Counted from the stretch's first letter, positions 1 through 8,931 are shown. The stretch is DNA of 64,000 bases from Manganitrophus sp963718695 (GCA_963718695.1 OY970371.1:2108001-2172000); one strand, 5' to 3'. Notes: generated by a model not told the origin, from the sequence alone. A program made the numbers and translations.

Positions 1-2
1 AC

Positions 3-161
3 CAAGGAGTCTCGTTGGAAAAGGTCGAGCGTGACCTTGTTCTTCAGGCGCTTGAGCAAACCTCCTGGAATGTCACGCAGGCGGCAAAACGGTTGGGACT
101 CACCCGCGATACCCTCCGGTACCGGATGGATAAATATAAACTCGAGCCCTCTTCTTCTTAA
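3..161 (+). CDS. C-terminal end of a sigma-54-dependent (NtrC-family) response regulator, partial
   Basis: Only the last 52 codons are in the window; the gene enters from the left edge and stops at TAA 159-161. The peptide is a Fis-type DNA-binding helix-turn-helix: the run VTQAAKRLGLTRDTLRYRM is the standard HTH_8 signature that ends NtrC-like activators. The upstream AAA+ and receiver domains are off the window, so their presence is inferred from the family. Such proteins bind enhancer-like sites and activate sigma-54 promoters. Confidence in the family is high; the regulon is unknown. Confidence 0.85.
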   Translation, partial: QGVSLEKVERDLVLQALEQTSWNVTQAAKRLGLTRDTLRYRMDKYKLEPSSS

Positions 162-988
162 TAGAACTTTTCCGATGGTTCCAATCTTATCAATAAAAGT
201 CTTATTCAATCTTCTCCCAAGATATCGCCCGATCCAATTTTGATGTCGACTGAACGTCGCTTAATACAAGCTCCCATGCCGAAACGGAGGACATCTCCTT
301 CTCAACTCTACAACCCAGCTCCGACTCTCCTCCTCTATTCCTGCAGAAACATCAGATAGAAATGGTGAATCAGATGGGTCACCAAGCATTGATTACTCAT
401 ACTCAGCCGTATAGTCAGGCTCGTAAAAGAATTTTCAACAAATTCTATCGATTAGAATGCCGAAAATTATTTTGTGGAAATAGGGAGCGAACTGTGTTAT
501 TATTATAAATAGTTAAAAGAAAGACATTCCGGCCGCCCAAGCACCTGCCTAGGCGGCTTTTTTATTTCCTACATTCCTCGAATCTCTTCCAGAGCAACCT
601 TCGACTCATCCGAACCGTGGCAAGAAAATCGCCGATTCGACGATATGAACAGGTCATGTCAAACAGTGACTTGGACAGGGGAAGAGCGGCGTGATCTGGG
701 CACTCCTCTATCTGCACCGAGTGAAGGCGATTGAGGCTCAACGTGAGTTTCCGCACCGACGGTTGTAAACACCGCGATCTGCGATGAGGTCGATGCGAAT
801 TGGATTGAAGTGTTCGATCCATCGGACTGAGCGAAGTTGCCAAAACGGGGACAACACTGTCATGGCGCGCCGGGGATCATTACCGCCCTGAGCAAGTTGC
901 CAAGAGGAAGCGAATTTCCCGACGATCGATCTCTTTTAACGGCGGTGTTGATCACCGTCTGTCGGCGATGCAACCCCTTCGAGTAAGA
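162..988. other. Intergenic stretch with no convincing gene
   Basis: About 830 bases between the NtrC-type tail and the convergent MFS gene. The only clear element is a U-tailed hairpin at 532-563. The open frames here (for example 562-843 minus) have odd composition, no ribosome binding site and no recognisable motif. I treat them as chance. Confidence 0.5.
532..563 (+). terminator. Rho-independent terminator, orphan
   Basis: GCCGCC (532-537) pairs with GGCGGC (552-557) and is followed by a run of T (558-563). It reads rightward but no recognised gene lies just upstream. An AT-rich stretch with a -10-like TATTAT lies around 499-510. It may end the NtrC-type transcript (about 370 nt away) or a short untranslated RNA. 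Confidence 0.65.
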
Positions 989-2449
989 TCATGACGCGTA
1001 TCCAGCGTGCGAAGGGCGTTTTGCGAGCGCACGACTTCCAACCGCGATGGCAAGCGCGACGACGATCAGAATGGCCGCGACGGCGAATGTGATCCGCATG
1101 CCGGCGGCGACGGCTTCAGGACGCGCCGTGGTGATGTCGATCGTGGCCGACGCGAGCGCGAATACCGCGCCCATCGCAGATGCGCCGGTGATGAGCCCGA
1201 GATTGCGCGATAGGTTGAGCATGCCGGAAATGACGCCCCGCCGGTCCGCGGGGATCTCTGCCATGACGGCGGTGTTGTTGGCCGTCTGGAACAGCGCATA
1301 GCCGATGGTGATGATTATGATGGGCGCGAGGTAGCCCATGATGCCGAGCGTCGCCGGCATCATCGAAAGAATAAAGGAGCCGGCCGCAATTCCGATGAGC
1401 CCGACGAGGATCATGCGTTGCGCGCCAAAGCGGTCCGCAATGCGACCGGCCGGCACACCCGTCAGCGCGACGACTAGCGGACCGACCGATAAGACGATTC
1501 CAACCATCGCCGCATCGAGCCCGAGCGCACGAGAGAGATAAAACGGCCCGACCACCAGCGTCACCATCATCACCGTCGAGACGAGCGCGCTCATGGCGAG
1601 GCTCGCACTCAGCACCGGATCGCGGAACATCTCCAATCGGATCAAAGGCGATGCGGCGCTCGCCTCGGCAAGCACGAAGAGGCCGACTCCGAAGACCGCA
1701 GCCAATAGCAATATGATGTTGAGCGAACTGAAACGGCCGCGCCCCATCGTCATGGCGAGGGCATACGCCGCGAGCGTCAGCGCAAGCAGCAGCGTGCCCA
1801 CAGGGTCGAAGCCGGCCCGATCCGCCTTCGGCTCCCGGCGATCGACCGGCAGGGTGCGATGGGCGAGAAGGAACGCCAGGAGTCCCAGCGGTACGTTGAC
1901 GAGGAAGAGGGCCCGCCAACTGAGCCCTGCGATCAGAACGCCGCCGAGCGATGGACCGAGCGCAGTGCCAATCGCGGACATCGTTCCGAGCAGCCCCATG
2001 GCGCTGCCGGTCTTTGCCTTCGGAACCGTCTCGCCGACAAAGGCCATGGTGAGGGCCATCATGATGGCCGCTCCCAGGCCCTGCGCCGCCCGCGCGGCGA
2101 TCAGCAGCCGGAGCGTCGGCGCGGCGCCGCACAGGACCGAGGCGACCGTGAACAGGAAGATTCCGGCCAGTAGCAGCCGCCGGCGGCCGGTGAGGTCGCC
2201 GAGCCGTCCGACGCTGACGATCAGGGTGGTAATGGCGAGGAGATAAGCGAGAACGACCCACTGGACTTCCGGGAAGGAGGCGTTGAACGCCTCTGCCAAC
2301 GTCGGCAAACCGACATTGGCGATGCTGGTGCCGAGCGAGGAGAGCAACGTGGAGAGCGAAAGGGTGGCGAGCGCCCACCGGACCGAAGGGGCCCGTTCCG
2401 CACTTCCAGCAACGGCCTCATCTCGTTCTGCAATGATCGGCTTCATCAT
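989..2449 (-). CDS. MFS transporter, DHA2 (EmrB/QacA-like) drug exporter
   Basis: A 486-residue, very hydrophobic protein with about 14 predicted membrane segments, typical for the DHA2 proton-antiport exporters. MFS motif A is visible as GRLGDLTGRRRL near residue 82, and the antiporter motif C as GTMSAIGTALGPSLGG near residue 155. It probably expels a hydrophobic or aromatic compound across the inner membrane. It is divergent from the LysR-type regulator at 2594, the usual arrangement for a substrate-induced efflux pump, so that regulator is its likely controller. The pair has a higher GC content and a more proteobacteria-like style than the surroundings, which suggests transfer. The substrate cannot be read from the sequence. 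Confidence 0.88.
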   Translation of the reverse strand: MMKPIIAERDEAVAGSAERAPSVRWALATLSLSTLLSSLGTSIANVGLPTLAEAFNASFPEVQWVVLAYLLAITTLIVSVGRLGDLTGRRRLLLAGIFLFTVASVLCGAAPTLRLLIAARAAQGLGAAIMMALTMAFVGETVPKAKTGSAMGLLGTMSAIGTALGPSLGGVLIAGLSWRALFLVNVPLGLLAFLLAHRTLPVDRREPKADRAGFDPVGTLLLALTLAAYALAMTMGRGRFSSLNIILLLAAVFGVGLFVLAEASAASPLIRLEMFRDPVLSASLAMSALVSTVMMVTLVVGPFYLSRALGLDAAMVGIVLSVGPLVVALTGVPAGRIADRFGAQRMILVGLIGIAAGSFILSMMPATLGIMGYLAPIIIITIGYALFQTANNTAVMAEIPADRRGVISGMLNLSRNLGLITGASAMGAVFALASATIDITTARPEAVAAGMRITFAVAAILIVVALAIAVGSRALAKRPSHAGYAS

Positions 2450-2593
2450 GAACTCCTTTTTTGGCGGCTCCCGAAGCGGGATCTGTCATAGACAGAGTAT
2501 AGTCATTTGCTTGACATGGCGGAAGGCGCGCCATTTACACTTTATTCATGCGTTTGACGCCACATCATAATCAAACTGTGCTATATTCGACCG
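2450..2593. promoter_or_regulatory. Divergent promoter/operator region between MFS exporter and LysR regulator
   Basis: A 144-base gap between divergently read genes. It holds TTGACA (2514-2519) reading rightward and TATACT-like boxes reading leftward. LysR regulators normally bind T-N11-A sites in exactly such a gap to repress themselves and activate the neighbour. The operator itself is inferred, not proven. Confidence 0.4.
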
Positions 2594-3493
2594 ATGTCGA
2601 GACCCGATCTCAACCTGCTGATCACCCTGGATGTGCTGCTCGCCGAAGGCAGCGTTGCGCGCGCGGCCCGACGATTGCGCCTGAGCCCGTCGGCGATGAG
2701 CCGGGCGCTGGCGCGATTGCGTGAGACGACGGGCGATCCGCTGCTGGTCAGGGCAGGACGCGGTCTCGTTCCCACACCCCGGGCGCTCGAACTTCGCGAG
2801 CGGGTCGGTCGACTCGTGCAGGACGCAGAATCGGTCCTACGCCCTGCCGAGAAGCTCAACCTCAAACAGCTCGTCCGAACTTTCACGCTGCGGACCAGCG
2901 AAGGCTTTGTGGAAAACTTCGGAGCGGGCCTCATTGCTCGCGTCGGTGAGGAAGCGCCCGGCGTGCGGCTCTGCTTCGTGCAGAAGCCGGACAAAGAGAG
3001 CGCGCCGCTGCGCGACGGGACCGTCGATCTGGAAACAGGCGTTGTGGGGGAGACGACCGGTCCGGAGGTGCGTGCGCAGGCATTGTTCCGAGACCGTTTC
3101 ATTGGCGTCGTGCGAAAGGGGCACCCGCTGAGCCGGGGCGAGATCACTCTCTCCCGTTATGCGGCCGGCAGGCATATCTGCGTCTCGCGGAGGGGGCTCG
3201 ACCGGGGACCGATTGATGACGCCTTGAAACCGTTCGGGCTGCAACGGGAGATCGTCACGATCGTGGGCGGCTTTTCGACCGCGCTGGCGCTTGCTCGGGC
3301 CTCCGATCTGATCGCCACTGTTCCCGAACGACACACCGGAAACCTGCGCGCCGGAATGTATTGTTTTCCCCTTCCGGTCTCTACGTCGGAGATCACGGTT
3401 TCATTGCTCTGGCACCCGCGGCTGGATGCCGATCCTGCCCATCGCTGGCTGCGCGGGTGCGTTCGGGACGCTTGCGCGGGGAATGCAATATAG
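2594..3493 (+). CDS. LysR-family transcriptional regulator
   Basis: A 299-residue protein of normal LysR length. The N-terminal winged helix-turn-helix (about residues 1-65) shows the classic start DLNLLITLDVLLAEGSVARA followed by LSPSAMSRALARLR. The rest is the periplasmic-binding-like effector domain. It is divergent from the exporter at 989-2449 and likely regulates it in response to the exported compound. The start is taken at the first ATG, 144 bases from the divergent start. Confidence 0.92.
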   Translation: MSRPDLNLLITLDVLLAEGSVARAARRLRLSPSAMSRALARLRETTGDPLLVRAGRGLVPTPRALELRERVGRLVQDAESVLRPAEKLNLKQLVRTFTLRTSEGFVENFGAGLIARVGEEAPGVRLCFVQKPDKESAPLRDGTVDLETGVVGETTGPEVRAQALFRDRFIGVVRKGHPLSRGEITLSRYAAGRHICVSRRGLDRGPIDDALKPFGLQREIVTIVGGFSTALALARASDLIATVPERHTGNLRAGMYCFPLPVSTSEITVSLLWHPRLDADPAHRWLRGCVRDACAGNAI

Positions 3494-3623
3494 ATCGTAA
3501 ATTGAACTGAAAAGATGTTCATTCGACGGAATTTGTTTAAAATCAGCTGAGCAAATTTCATGAAAAGTATTTTATGAAGAAGTACCAACGAAATGACAGA
3601 TAGAGAAAGAATGAATCGATCGC

Positions 3624-3797
3624 TCAATAATTCTGGGCCACTAAGATCTCAAGAGAAAAAGTTCTAAGATTGTCCAGGAAGGCCAGCCCATCTTTGTTTT
3701 CATACGTTCGGCAACCAAAATCCTGATTTCGCTCGGCCCAAGATTCTTCTGAAACTTCCCCATCCCATTTATCAATATAGAACGGGTCGATCCTCAT
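3624..3797 (-). CDS. Possible small hypothetical protein (57 aa) or C-terminal remnant
   Basis: This frame starts at ATG 3797 and stops at TGA 3624. The peptide has a protein-like composition, with MRIDPFYIDKWDGE, then WAERNQDFGCRT, ending ILVAQNY, and no low-complexity bias. No convincing ribosome binding site precedes the ATG. A second frame just upstream (3800-3850 minus, reading AAIQATNVITAVARDLDED) is also protein-like, so this may be the tail of a longer, frameshifted gene. No family recognised. Confidence 0.35.
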   Translation of the reverse strand: MRIDPFYIDKWDGEVSEESWAERNQDFGCRTYENKDGLAFLDNLRTFSLEILVAQNY

Positions 3798-4018
3798 CAA
3801 GGTCGCGCGCCACTGCGGTAATCACGTTGGTTGCCTGGATCGCGGCGGAGATATGATGAATAAAATAGATCAGTAAAAAAAAATGGCGGGATTTCGAGGA
3901 AAGACTCCCGCACGCTTTCGGGGGGTCACCGTCCCGCCTCTGGGACGCCCCAGGGGGCCTGCCTGGGAAGCAACATTGTCGAGCGGGAAGATTCCCCCTC
4001 AGTTGCCTCAAATCGATT

Positions 4019-4048
4019 AAGGAGTGAGTCGGCAACCGCTCACTCCTT
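4019..4048. other. Strong hairpin without U-tract
   Basis: AAGGAGTGAG (4019-4028) pairs perfectly with CTCACTCCTT (4039-4048), extended by CGG/CCG with one bulged T and a 3-base loop. Neither strand has a T-run afterwards, so it is not a standard terminator. It ends a GC-rich, hairpin-dense segment. Confidence 0.55.
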
Positions 4049-4217
4049 ACAACGCCATTGATCAGAGTCTCCCCCTTACCGCCATTCGTCATTTTTAACC
4101 AACAGGAGAAACCCACATCAGATTATCCGAAGAACAGTTTTTCCTTGATTCCTTGAAGGATGAGGGATAAAATCCGCAGTTCCTCAATCAATCGGGTTAA
4201 ATGAAAGGTGGTGGATC

Positions 4218-4442
4218 GTGAGCATTGAAGGGATCGAGGCAAAAATAAACCTGGCCAGGGTATCGATATCGTTGATTAATGATCCTAAGATTGCCGAAGC
4301 GCTTGAGCATCTATCCGACGCGCTCTCCGAAGTACTAGAGCAGATGAAGATGGATAATGATGATATTTTAGAGTTGCAAGAGGAGCTTGGCATAGAAGAC
4401 CCGACGGAGGATGTCTCTGGATTGGATGACATAGGGAAGTAG
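4218..4442 (+). CDS. Small acidic hypothetical protein
   Basis: A 74-residue, acidic, helix-rich protein starting at GTG 4218, with the ribosome binding sequence AAAGGTGG 6-7 bases upstream. It is rich in Glu, Asp and Leu (for example ALSEVLEQMKMDNDDI), suggesting a coiled-coil or helical bundle. No signal peptide, Cys or known domain. It stands alone and is followed by a perfect 10-bp inverted repeat (4486-4521). Function unknown. Confidence 0.6.
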   Translation: MSIEGIEAKINLARVSISLINDPKIAEALEHLSDALSEVLEQMKMDNDDILELQEELGIEDPTEDVSGLDDIGK

Positions 4443-4485
4443 GGCTCATCCGTAGAAGGAGGCTTTCCAATCGTTTCTCTTCTTG

Positions 4486-4521
4486 CCTCAGCCTGGCGAT
4501 CGACTTGCCGTCAGGCTGAGG
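4486..4521 (+). terminator. Inverted repeat downstream of the small acidic gene
   Basis: CCTCAGCCTG (4486-4495) pairs perfectly with CAGGCTGAGG (4512-4521). There is no U-tract, so it is a stem-loop of terminator position rather than a canonical terminator. Confidence 0.4.
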
Positions 4522-4666
4522 GTGGACGCTTCAAACCCGCAGCGGTTTGCCGACTCCATTAACGACAAACTCGTATAGTGAAAATATTCACGCAGCCTTC
4601 CCTTGATAATACGTTAAAAGACCGCCAAGGCTTTCTCGAGATGAACGGCATCTATTTTCTTCCGGC

Positions 4667-5059
4667 TCAATATGACTGATTAACAAATCGGACATTTGAA
4701 TATTTTCTCCATACGGGATCGATGGCAATGGAGCGGCCCTCTGCATTACCGACAAACATCACAGAAGAAAGATGTCGAAACGGCTCTTTTTGCGCCGTCA
4801 CCATCTTTTGGAGAACATTCGGCTCCAAGCTTCCCAGGACCTCTACCTGTTTTGCCGGCCCCTCCACCAATTGGACATAATCCTTGACTTGAAGTCCGAT
4901 TTCTAAGGCAATTTCCCTCGCAATGAGCATCGCCTCCAAGTCGGATTGCGCCGTCAGCGCAACTTCCCATCGCGTTGCCTGAAGCTCTCCCCATAACAGG
5001 ACAGGCAAAACAACCAGTACGATCAGAAGAAAAAAACAAAAACGACCCGATTTCTTCAT
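4667..5059 (-). CDS. Truncated Cache-type sensor domain (likely remnant of a membrane receptor)
   Basis: A 130-residue product with an N-terminal membrane helix (residues 7-25) followed by the start of an extracytoplasmic sensor fold resembling the distal half of dCache domains (the stretch PFRHLSSVMFVGNAEGRSIA). In intact receptors this is followed by a proximal half, a second membrane helix and a kinase, cyclase or chemotaxis output. Here the frame stops at once and nothing intact follows. A good ribosome binding site (AGGAATAA) precedes ATG 5059. The gene is best read as a 5' remnant of a sensor gene, one of several decayed signalling genes in the window. Confidence 0.55.
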   Translation of the reverse strand: MKKSGRFCFFLLIVLVVLPVLLWGELQATRWEVALTAQSDLEAMLIAREIALEIGLQVKDYVQLVEGPAKQVEVLGSLEPNVLQKMVTAQKEPFRHLSSVMFVGNAEGRSIAIDPVWRKYSNVRFVNQSY

Positions 5060-5329
5060 TTATTCCTGCGGGAGCGTCGGCGGATCGATTACGATTTCAC
5101 GCTGCATACCGGATTGAAATTCCTTAGATCTCAATCCATTTAGAAGGTATCATCGATCAATCGCTTGTCAAGAAATGGGGCGTTGCGCCCCGGTCATAAC
5201 AGACAGACGCTTCTCCGCTCATCCGATCGGGTGATCCTTTCTCCCTACTTTGGAAGAATTGTTTTGACTCTTTTATTCCCGTTACCATGATAGAAAAAGA
5301 AGTACCTCTTCTTCCGAAAGGAGCAAAGC

Positions 5330-5776
5330 ATGAAGGCAACGGAGATCTTAAAAAAGGACCATCAAACCGTGCTCGACCTGATCAATCGTCTCAAAGCGCT
5401 CAAACAGAGAAATGCAATCCTGCTTCAACGGATTTACGACAATCTGAAAGTCCACACCCAGTGCGAAGTGCAGATCTTCTACCCCGCATTGGAGGGGATT
5501 GAACGTGAGGAGGTCCAAACCTCTATCGAAGAGCATCAGGAGGCGGACGATGTCCTGGAGGAGTTGATGGCGATTCGGATTCAAAAAGGAATGGCGGTCT
5601 TTCTCGAGGTGCTCGATACGCTCGATCAGAAGGTCCGGGCGCACTTCCAAGAAGAGGAAGAGCGGCTCATTCCGGCGGCCGAGGAAGGGTTGCAAGACCG
5701 GCTCGAAGATCTCGGCAATCAGATCGATCGGCTGAAAATAGATTTGAGGACCAGTCAATACGGCATGGCGGCGTGA
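5330..5776 (+). CDS. Hemerythrin-like (HHE domain) protein
   Basis: A 148-residue helical-bundle protein starting at ATG 5330 after the strong ribosome binding site GAAAGGAG. The HHE iron-ligand pattern is visible: DHQ near residue 11, a His in KVHTQCE with a following Glu, EHQEAD in the middle, and HFQEEEERLIP near residue 103. Such proteins bind a non-haem di-iron site and sense or handle oxygen, NO or iron. It is cytoplasmic (no signal peptide) and apparently monocistronic, convergent with the dienelactone hydrolase gene 15 bases away. The exact role is not readable. Confidence 0.82.
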   Translation: MKATEILKKDHQTVLDLINRLKALKQRNAILLQRIYDNLKVHTQCEVQIFYPALEGIEREEVQTSIEEHQEADDVLEELMAIRIQKGMAVFLEVLDTLDQKVRAHFQEEEERLIPAAEEGLQDRLEDLGNQIDRLKIDLRTSQYGMAA

Positions 5777-5791
5777 CCCTATTCAGAAGCG

Positions 5792-6655
5792 CTACGCCAC
5801 CCCCTGTTTCTTGAACCATTCGAGCATCCGCTTCCAGCCCGCCTGCGCCGCCTCCTTGCGGTAGCTGGGACGATAGTCGGCGTGGAAACCATGCGGCGCA
5901 TCGGGAAAGACGACAATCTCCGAGGTGCTGCCGGCGGCGTTCAACGCCCGGCGCATCCGTTCGACCGCTTCCATTGGAATCCCGGTGTCCGCGCCGCCGT
6001 AGAGCCCGAGGACCGGCGCTTTCAGCTTCGGCGCCACGTCGATTGGGTGTTGCGGTTGCAAGTCATTCGCCTGTCCCACGAGCCGGCCATACCAGGCGAC
6101 CCCCGCCTTCAATCTCGGACTGTGCGCCGCATAAAGCCAGACAATCCGCCCACCCCAGCAAAATCCGGTGATCCCCAACCGTTTGAGATCTCCCCTGCCC
6201 GATTTCCCGGCCCACTCCGCTGCCGCATCCAGATCGGCCATCACCTGCGCATCCGGCACCTTTGAGACCACCTTGCTGAAGATCTCCTGTGCGTCGGGCA
6301 TCGTGGAGACGTTTCCCTGCCGGGCATACAGCTCGGGGGCGACGGCGAGATAGCCGGCCTTGGCCAGACGGCGGCAGATATCTCTGATATGTTCATGGAC
6401 TCCAAAAATCTCCTGGACCACCAGCACCACCGGGAAGGGCCCCCCTTTTTCCGGCATCGCCCGATAGGCCGGCATGTCACCCTCCGCGACCGGGATCTTT
6501 ACTTCACCCTCGATCAGGCCCCCTGCATCGGTAGTGAGGACCTGACCGAAAACCGGCCTGACCGCCAGGGCAAACCCGGCGGCCAGCGCCGTGACGACGA
6601 ACGCCCGCCGGCTGAAAGGGATGTCCGTGAGGAGTTTACTTAAGTCCTCGTCCAT
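5792..6655 (-). CDS. Dienelactone hydrolase family protein, Tat-exported
   Basis: A 287-residue alpha/beta hydrolase. The N-terminus carries a twin-arginine signal (SRRAFVV near residue 15, then a hydrophobic stretch ending near FGQ), so it is probably exported folded to the periplasm. The catalytic triad of the family is visible: nucleophile Cys in GFCWGGR, Asp in GGADTGIP and His in DAPHGFHAD. The family hydrolyses dienelactones or related esters. A perfect ribosome binding site (AGGAGGTGA) lies 6 bases before ATG 6655. It is convergent with the hemerythrin gene and divergent from the lipoprotein at 6895. Confidence 0.9.
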   Translation of the reverse strand: MDEDLSKLLTDIPFSRRAFVVTALAAGFALAVRPVFGQVLTTDAGGLIEGEVKIPVAEGDMPAYRAMPEKGGPFPVVLVVQEIFGVHEHIRDICRRLAKAGYLAVAPELYARQGNVSTMPDAQEIFSKVVSKVPDAQVMADLDAAAEWAGKSGRGDLKRLGITGFCWGGRIVWLYAAHSPRLKAGVAWYGRLVGQANDLQPQHPIDVAPKLKAPVLGLYGGADTGIPMEAVERMRRALNAAGSTSEIVVFPDAPHGFHADYRPSYRKEAAQAGWKRMLEWFKKQGVA

Positions 6656-6826
6656 ACAATCACCTCCTTTGGCTTACCATCCAATTTTGCGAAGCTTGCG
6701 CGAACAAAGCCTAGTCTACTTGGTTCCGCATCCGCTTTTCAACTTCCCTGGTGCAATTTACCGTCATCCTTCCCATATTTTTTTGTTATCCTTTTCTTAC
6801 AGAGGCACCCCACATTTTTAATCCTT

Positions 6827-6835
6827 TGGTATACT
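6827..6835 (+). promoter_or_regulatory. Extended -10 promoter of the 6895 lipoprotein gene
   Basis: TGG followed by TATACT at 6830-6835 forms an extended -10 element, about 50 bases before the ribosome binding site. No good -35 is seen at the normal distance, as expected for extended -10 promoters. The same TTTGGTATACT string precedes the collagen-like gene on the minus strand at 35220-35228. Confidence 0.5.
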
Positions 6836-6894
6836 TCTCTAGGATTATTAGATGGTGATCTAAATATTTAACATCGTATACCAAGGAGGTTCAA

Positions 6895-8724
6895 ATGCAA
6901 TCACGTCTCTATCGTTGGATGCTTGTCTCGCTCTTCTTCCTTCCTCTTCTTCTCCAGAGTTGCGGGGGGGGCGGCGGAAGCTCGGGAGGCAATCCGCCGG
7001 CCGGCGCGACGGTGTCGGGAACGGCGGCGACCGGCGCCGCCGTCGCAAACGCCACGATCACGGTCAAAGACGCGACGGGCGCCTCCGCGACGGCCACCAC
7101 CGGCGCCGACGGGAAATATACGATCGACGTCGCCGGGATGACCGCACCTTTTCTTTTAAAGGTCGATCTCCCCGGCGGAACCGCGCTTTATAGTGTGGGA
7201 GGCGCGGCCGGCGTCGTCAACATTCATCCGCTCACCGATTTAATTATCCGAACCTGGTATGAAGTGCAGAACGGCACCATCGACGCCGCATTTTCAGACC
7301 CGGCGGCCGCTCCCCCGCCGACCGAAACAGAGTTGGCGGTGATGGTCTCGGTGATTAAAGACCTTGTATTGCAATGGCTCGTCGATGCCGGTTTGGATCC
7401 GGAAGAATTCGACCTGATCTCCACACCGTTCGATGCCGACCAGAGCGGGTTCGACGGATTCCTGGACGATCTCACGGTCGACACAACCAATCTCGTCATC
7501 CATGTCGATACGGATGGAGACGGTACTAACGAGCAGGAAACGACGCTCAGCCTTGACGGAGGCACCGTCTCGGCCAGCACCACGGTCACCGTAAACGGGA
7601 TCACCAGCACCAGCTTCAGTTCCGCTTTCATCCCGACCACCGCCGCAGAGCGCGAAGGCGTGGCCGGCGCCCTCGCCACGCTACAGAGCCTCGCCGCCAC
7701 GGCAACTTCGAAAGGGGATGATCTCGCGGCGGCCGATCTGCTCCCCTTCTACGACGCCGATTACCTGAACCGGGGGCTCAATGCCGATCAGGATGCGGCG
7801 CAATTTTCGGACGATTTAAGGGGAACCACGATTGACTCCTTCATCGTGAAACGTGTTCTCGCTTTTGATTCGGAAAATAACATCATCAGCGTTTCCGGAC
7901 TTGTCACCCAGAGTCAGGGCGACGTAACCGTTGAAGAGGTCGTCGACGAAGAGGGAGACGGCCTCCTCTTCAAGAAACAGAGCAACGGGCAATGGCTCTT
8001 CTACGGAAACCAAGAGCGGGCGAGGGCTCAGGTGGGAGTGATTACGGAGCGAAGGATGCTCGGAACCACCTGCGACTCCGGCTGCGACGGGATCTACTAC
8101 GCATTGAAGGTTCAGGTCAGCGCGCCGGTCGGCGAGATCACATCGGCAACGATCAGCGGTCTGATCGGCGAATCTCAACAGACCAATGTTCCTTTAACCA
8201 AAAACAGCAGCACTTTCAGCGACGACGGGGTCGTTACGGAACACTTCGACCTCAATGACAGCGGAAGTTGGTGGTACCAATTAACCGGTCCGGCCCAATT
8301 TCCACCCGCGGGGACCGAATACACCCTGACCGTGACCTTTGCGGACACAACGCAAGAGGTCTACACCCGTGTCCTCGGAGCATCGACCAGCGAGTCATTC
8401 GCTCTGCAGAGCGGGGTTGAAGCGACTGTCGGCCATGATGCCGGCGCAACATTGGGTAATCCGGTGACGTTAAGCTGGACTCTCCCGGTGTCGTTCCCCA
8501 TCAAGGAAGTCTTTATGTATGGCTTCGTGAAGGGGTCGGACACCGGCATCGGCTGCGACGTTGAAGGACCGCTGTTGGCAACAACGGCAACGACAGGCAC
8601 CCTTACATTACCAACCTCGTGTGAGGGTGAAACTGTCGAAGTCGACCCCTCCTATCCGAGCATCAATGTTGTGGTGCGAGGGAAGAATGGAGAGGAAACA
8701 GACATCTGGTACGCCTTCCAGTAA
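6895..8724 (+). CDS. Large secreted lipoprotein with carboxypeptidase-regulatory-like domain
   Basis: A 609-residue lipoprotein. The signal peptide ends in a lipobox (LLLQSC, Cys at about residue 22) followed by a Gly/Ser-rich tether, so it is anchored in the outer or inner membrane facing outward. Residues 35-85 look like a transthyretin-type Ig fold seen in carboxypeptidase regulatory domains (VSGTAATGAAVANATITV then GADGKYTIDV). The rest is beta-rich with no recognised catalytic motif. AAGGAGGT precedes the ATG. It stands alone, with hairpins behind it at 8753-8788 and 8854-8880. Function unknown; probably a surface structural or binding protein. Confidence 0.82.
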   Translation: MQSRLYRWMLVSLFFLPLLLQSCGGGGGSSGGNPPAGATVSGTAATGAAVANATITVKDATGASATATTGADGKYTIDVAGMTAPFLLKVDLPGGTALYSVGGAAGVVNIHPLTDLIIRTWYEVQNGTIDAAFSDPAAAPPPTETELAVMVSVIKDLVLQWLVDAGLDPEEFDLISTPFDADQSGFDGFLDDLTVDTTNLVIHVDTDGDGTNEQETTLSLDGGTVSASTTVTVNGITSTSFSSAFIPTTAAEREGVAGALATLQSLAATATSKGDDLAAADLLPFYDADYLNRGLNADQDAAQFSDDLRGTTIDSFIVKRVLAFDSENNIISVSGLVTQSQGDVTVEEVVDEEGDGLLFKKQSNGQWLFYGNQERARAQVGVITERRMLGTTCDSGCDGIYYALKVQVSAPVGEITSATISGLIGESQQTNVPLTKNSSTFSDDGVVTEHFDLNDSGSWWYQLTGPAQFPPAGTEYTLTVTFADTTQEVYTRVLGASTSESFALQSGVEATVGHDAGATLGNPVTLSWTLPVSFPIKEVFMYGFVKGSDTGIGCDVEGPLLATTATTGTLTLPTSCEGETVEVDPSYPSINVVVRGKNGEETDIWYAFQ

Positions 8725-8752
8725 GCGACACTCACTTCAGTGATACGTCTAA

Positions 8753-8788
8753 AACCCCAGACCCCGTCAACATGCGGGGCCTGGGGTT
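8753..8788 (+). terminator. Stem-loop after the 6895 gene
   Basis: AACCCCAGACCCCG (8753-8766) pairs with CGGGGCCTGGGGTT (8775-8788) with one mismatch. No U-run follows, so the terminator role rests on position only. Confidence 0.45.
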
Positions 8789-8853
8789 CACGGCAATCGG
8801 AACATCAGTTTTAATGAACTTCAATTCCATCCAGCAATAATCTAACATCCTGT

Positions 8854-8880
8854 AAAAAAGTGTGTCGTGATCACTTTTTT
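8854..8880. terminator. Bidirectional U-tailed hairpin
   Basis: AAAAAAGTG (8854-8862) pairs with CACTTTTTT (8872-8880). The T-run forms part of the stem, as in bidirectional terminators. Confidence 0.5.
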
Positions 8881-8901
8881 CGTGATCCGGATCTCCTTTG
8901 A

Positions 8902-8931
8902 TTGACACGTCTCTCCCAAGATCTGTATATT
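8902..8931 (+). promoter_or_regulatory. Sigma-70-type promoter of the 8953 lipoprotein gene
   Basis: TTGACA (8902-8907), 18-base spacer, TATATT (8926-8931). It lies 21 bases before the ATG at 8953, giving a very short leader. Confidence 0.6.

Larger units (their letters stand above)
3494..4217. other. Long intergenic region with one small frame and a GC-rich hairpin cluster
   Basis: About 720 bases. The AT-rich left part holds one protein-like small frame (3624-3797 minus). The GC-rich part 3890-4050 is dense in inverted repeats, such as GTCCC/GGGAC at 3931-3945 and the strong hairpin at 4019-4048. The larger minus frame 3772-4116 crosses these hairpins and has no ribosome binding site, so I do not call it. 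Confidence 0.45.

Noticed and set aside
562..843. Minus-strand frame as an IS transposase remnant
   Set aside because: No DDE or HTH motif, no terminal inverted repeats, no target duplication.
3890..3960. Similarity of GAGGAAAGACTCCCGC to the start of RNase P RNA
   Set aside because: Only a short stretch agrees; the conserved P4 partner and the other core elements are not found downstream.
3772..4116. Minus-strand frame of 114 codons
   Set aside because: Runs through dense hairpins, has no ribosome binding site and odd composition; only its downstream small frame looks protein-like.
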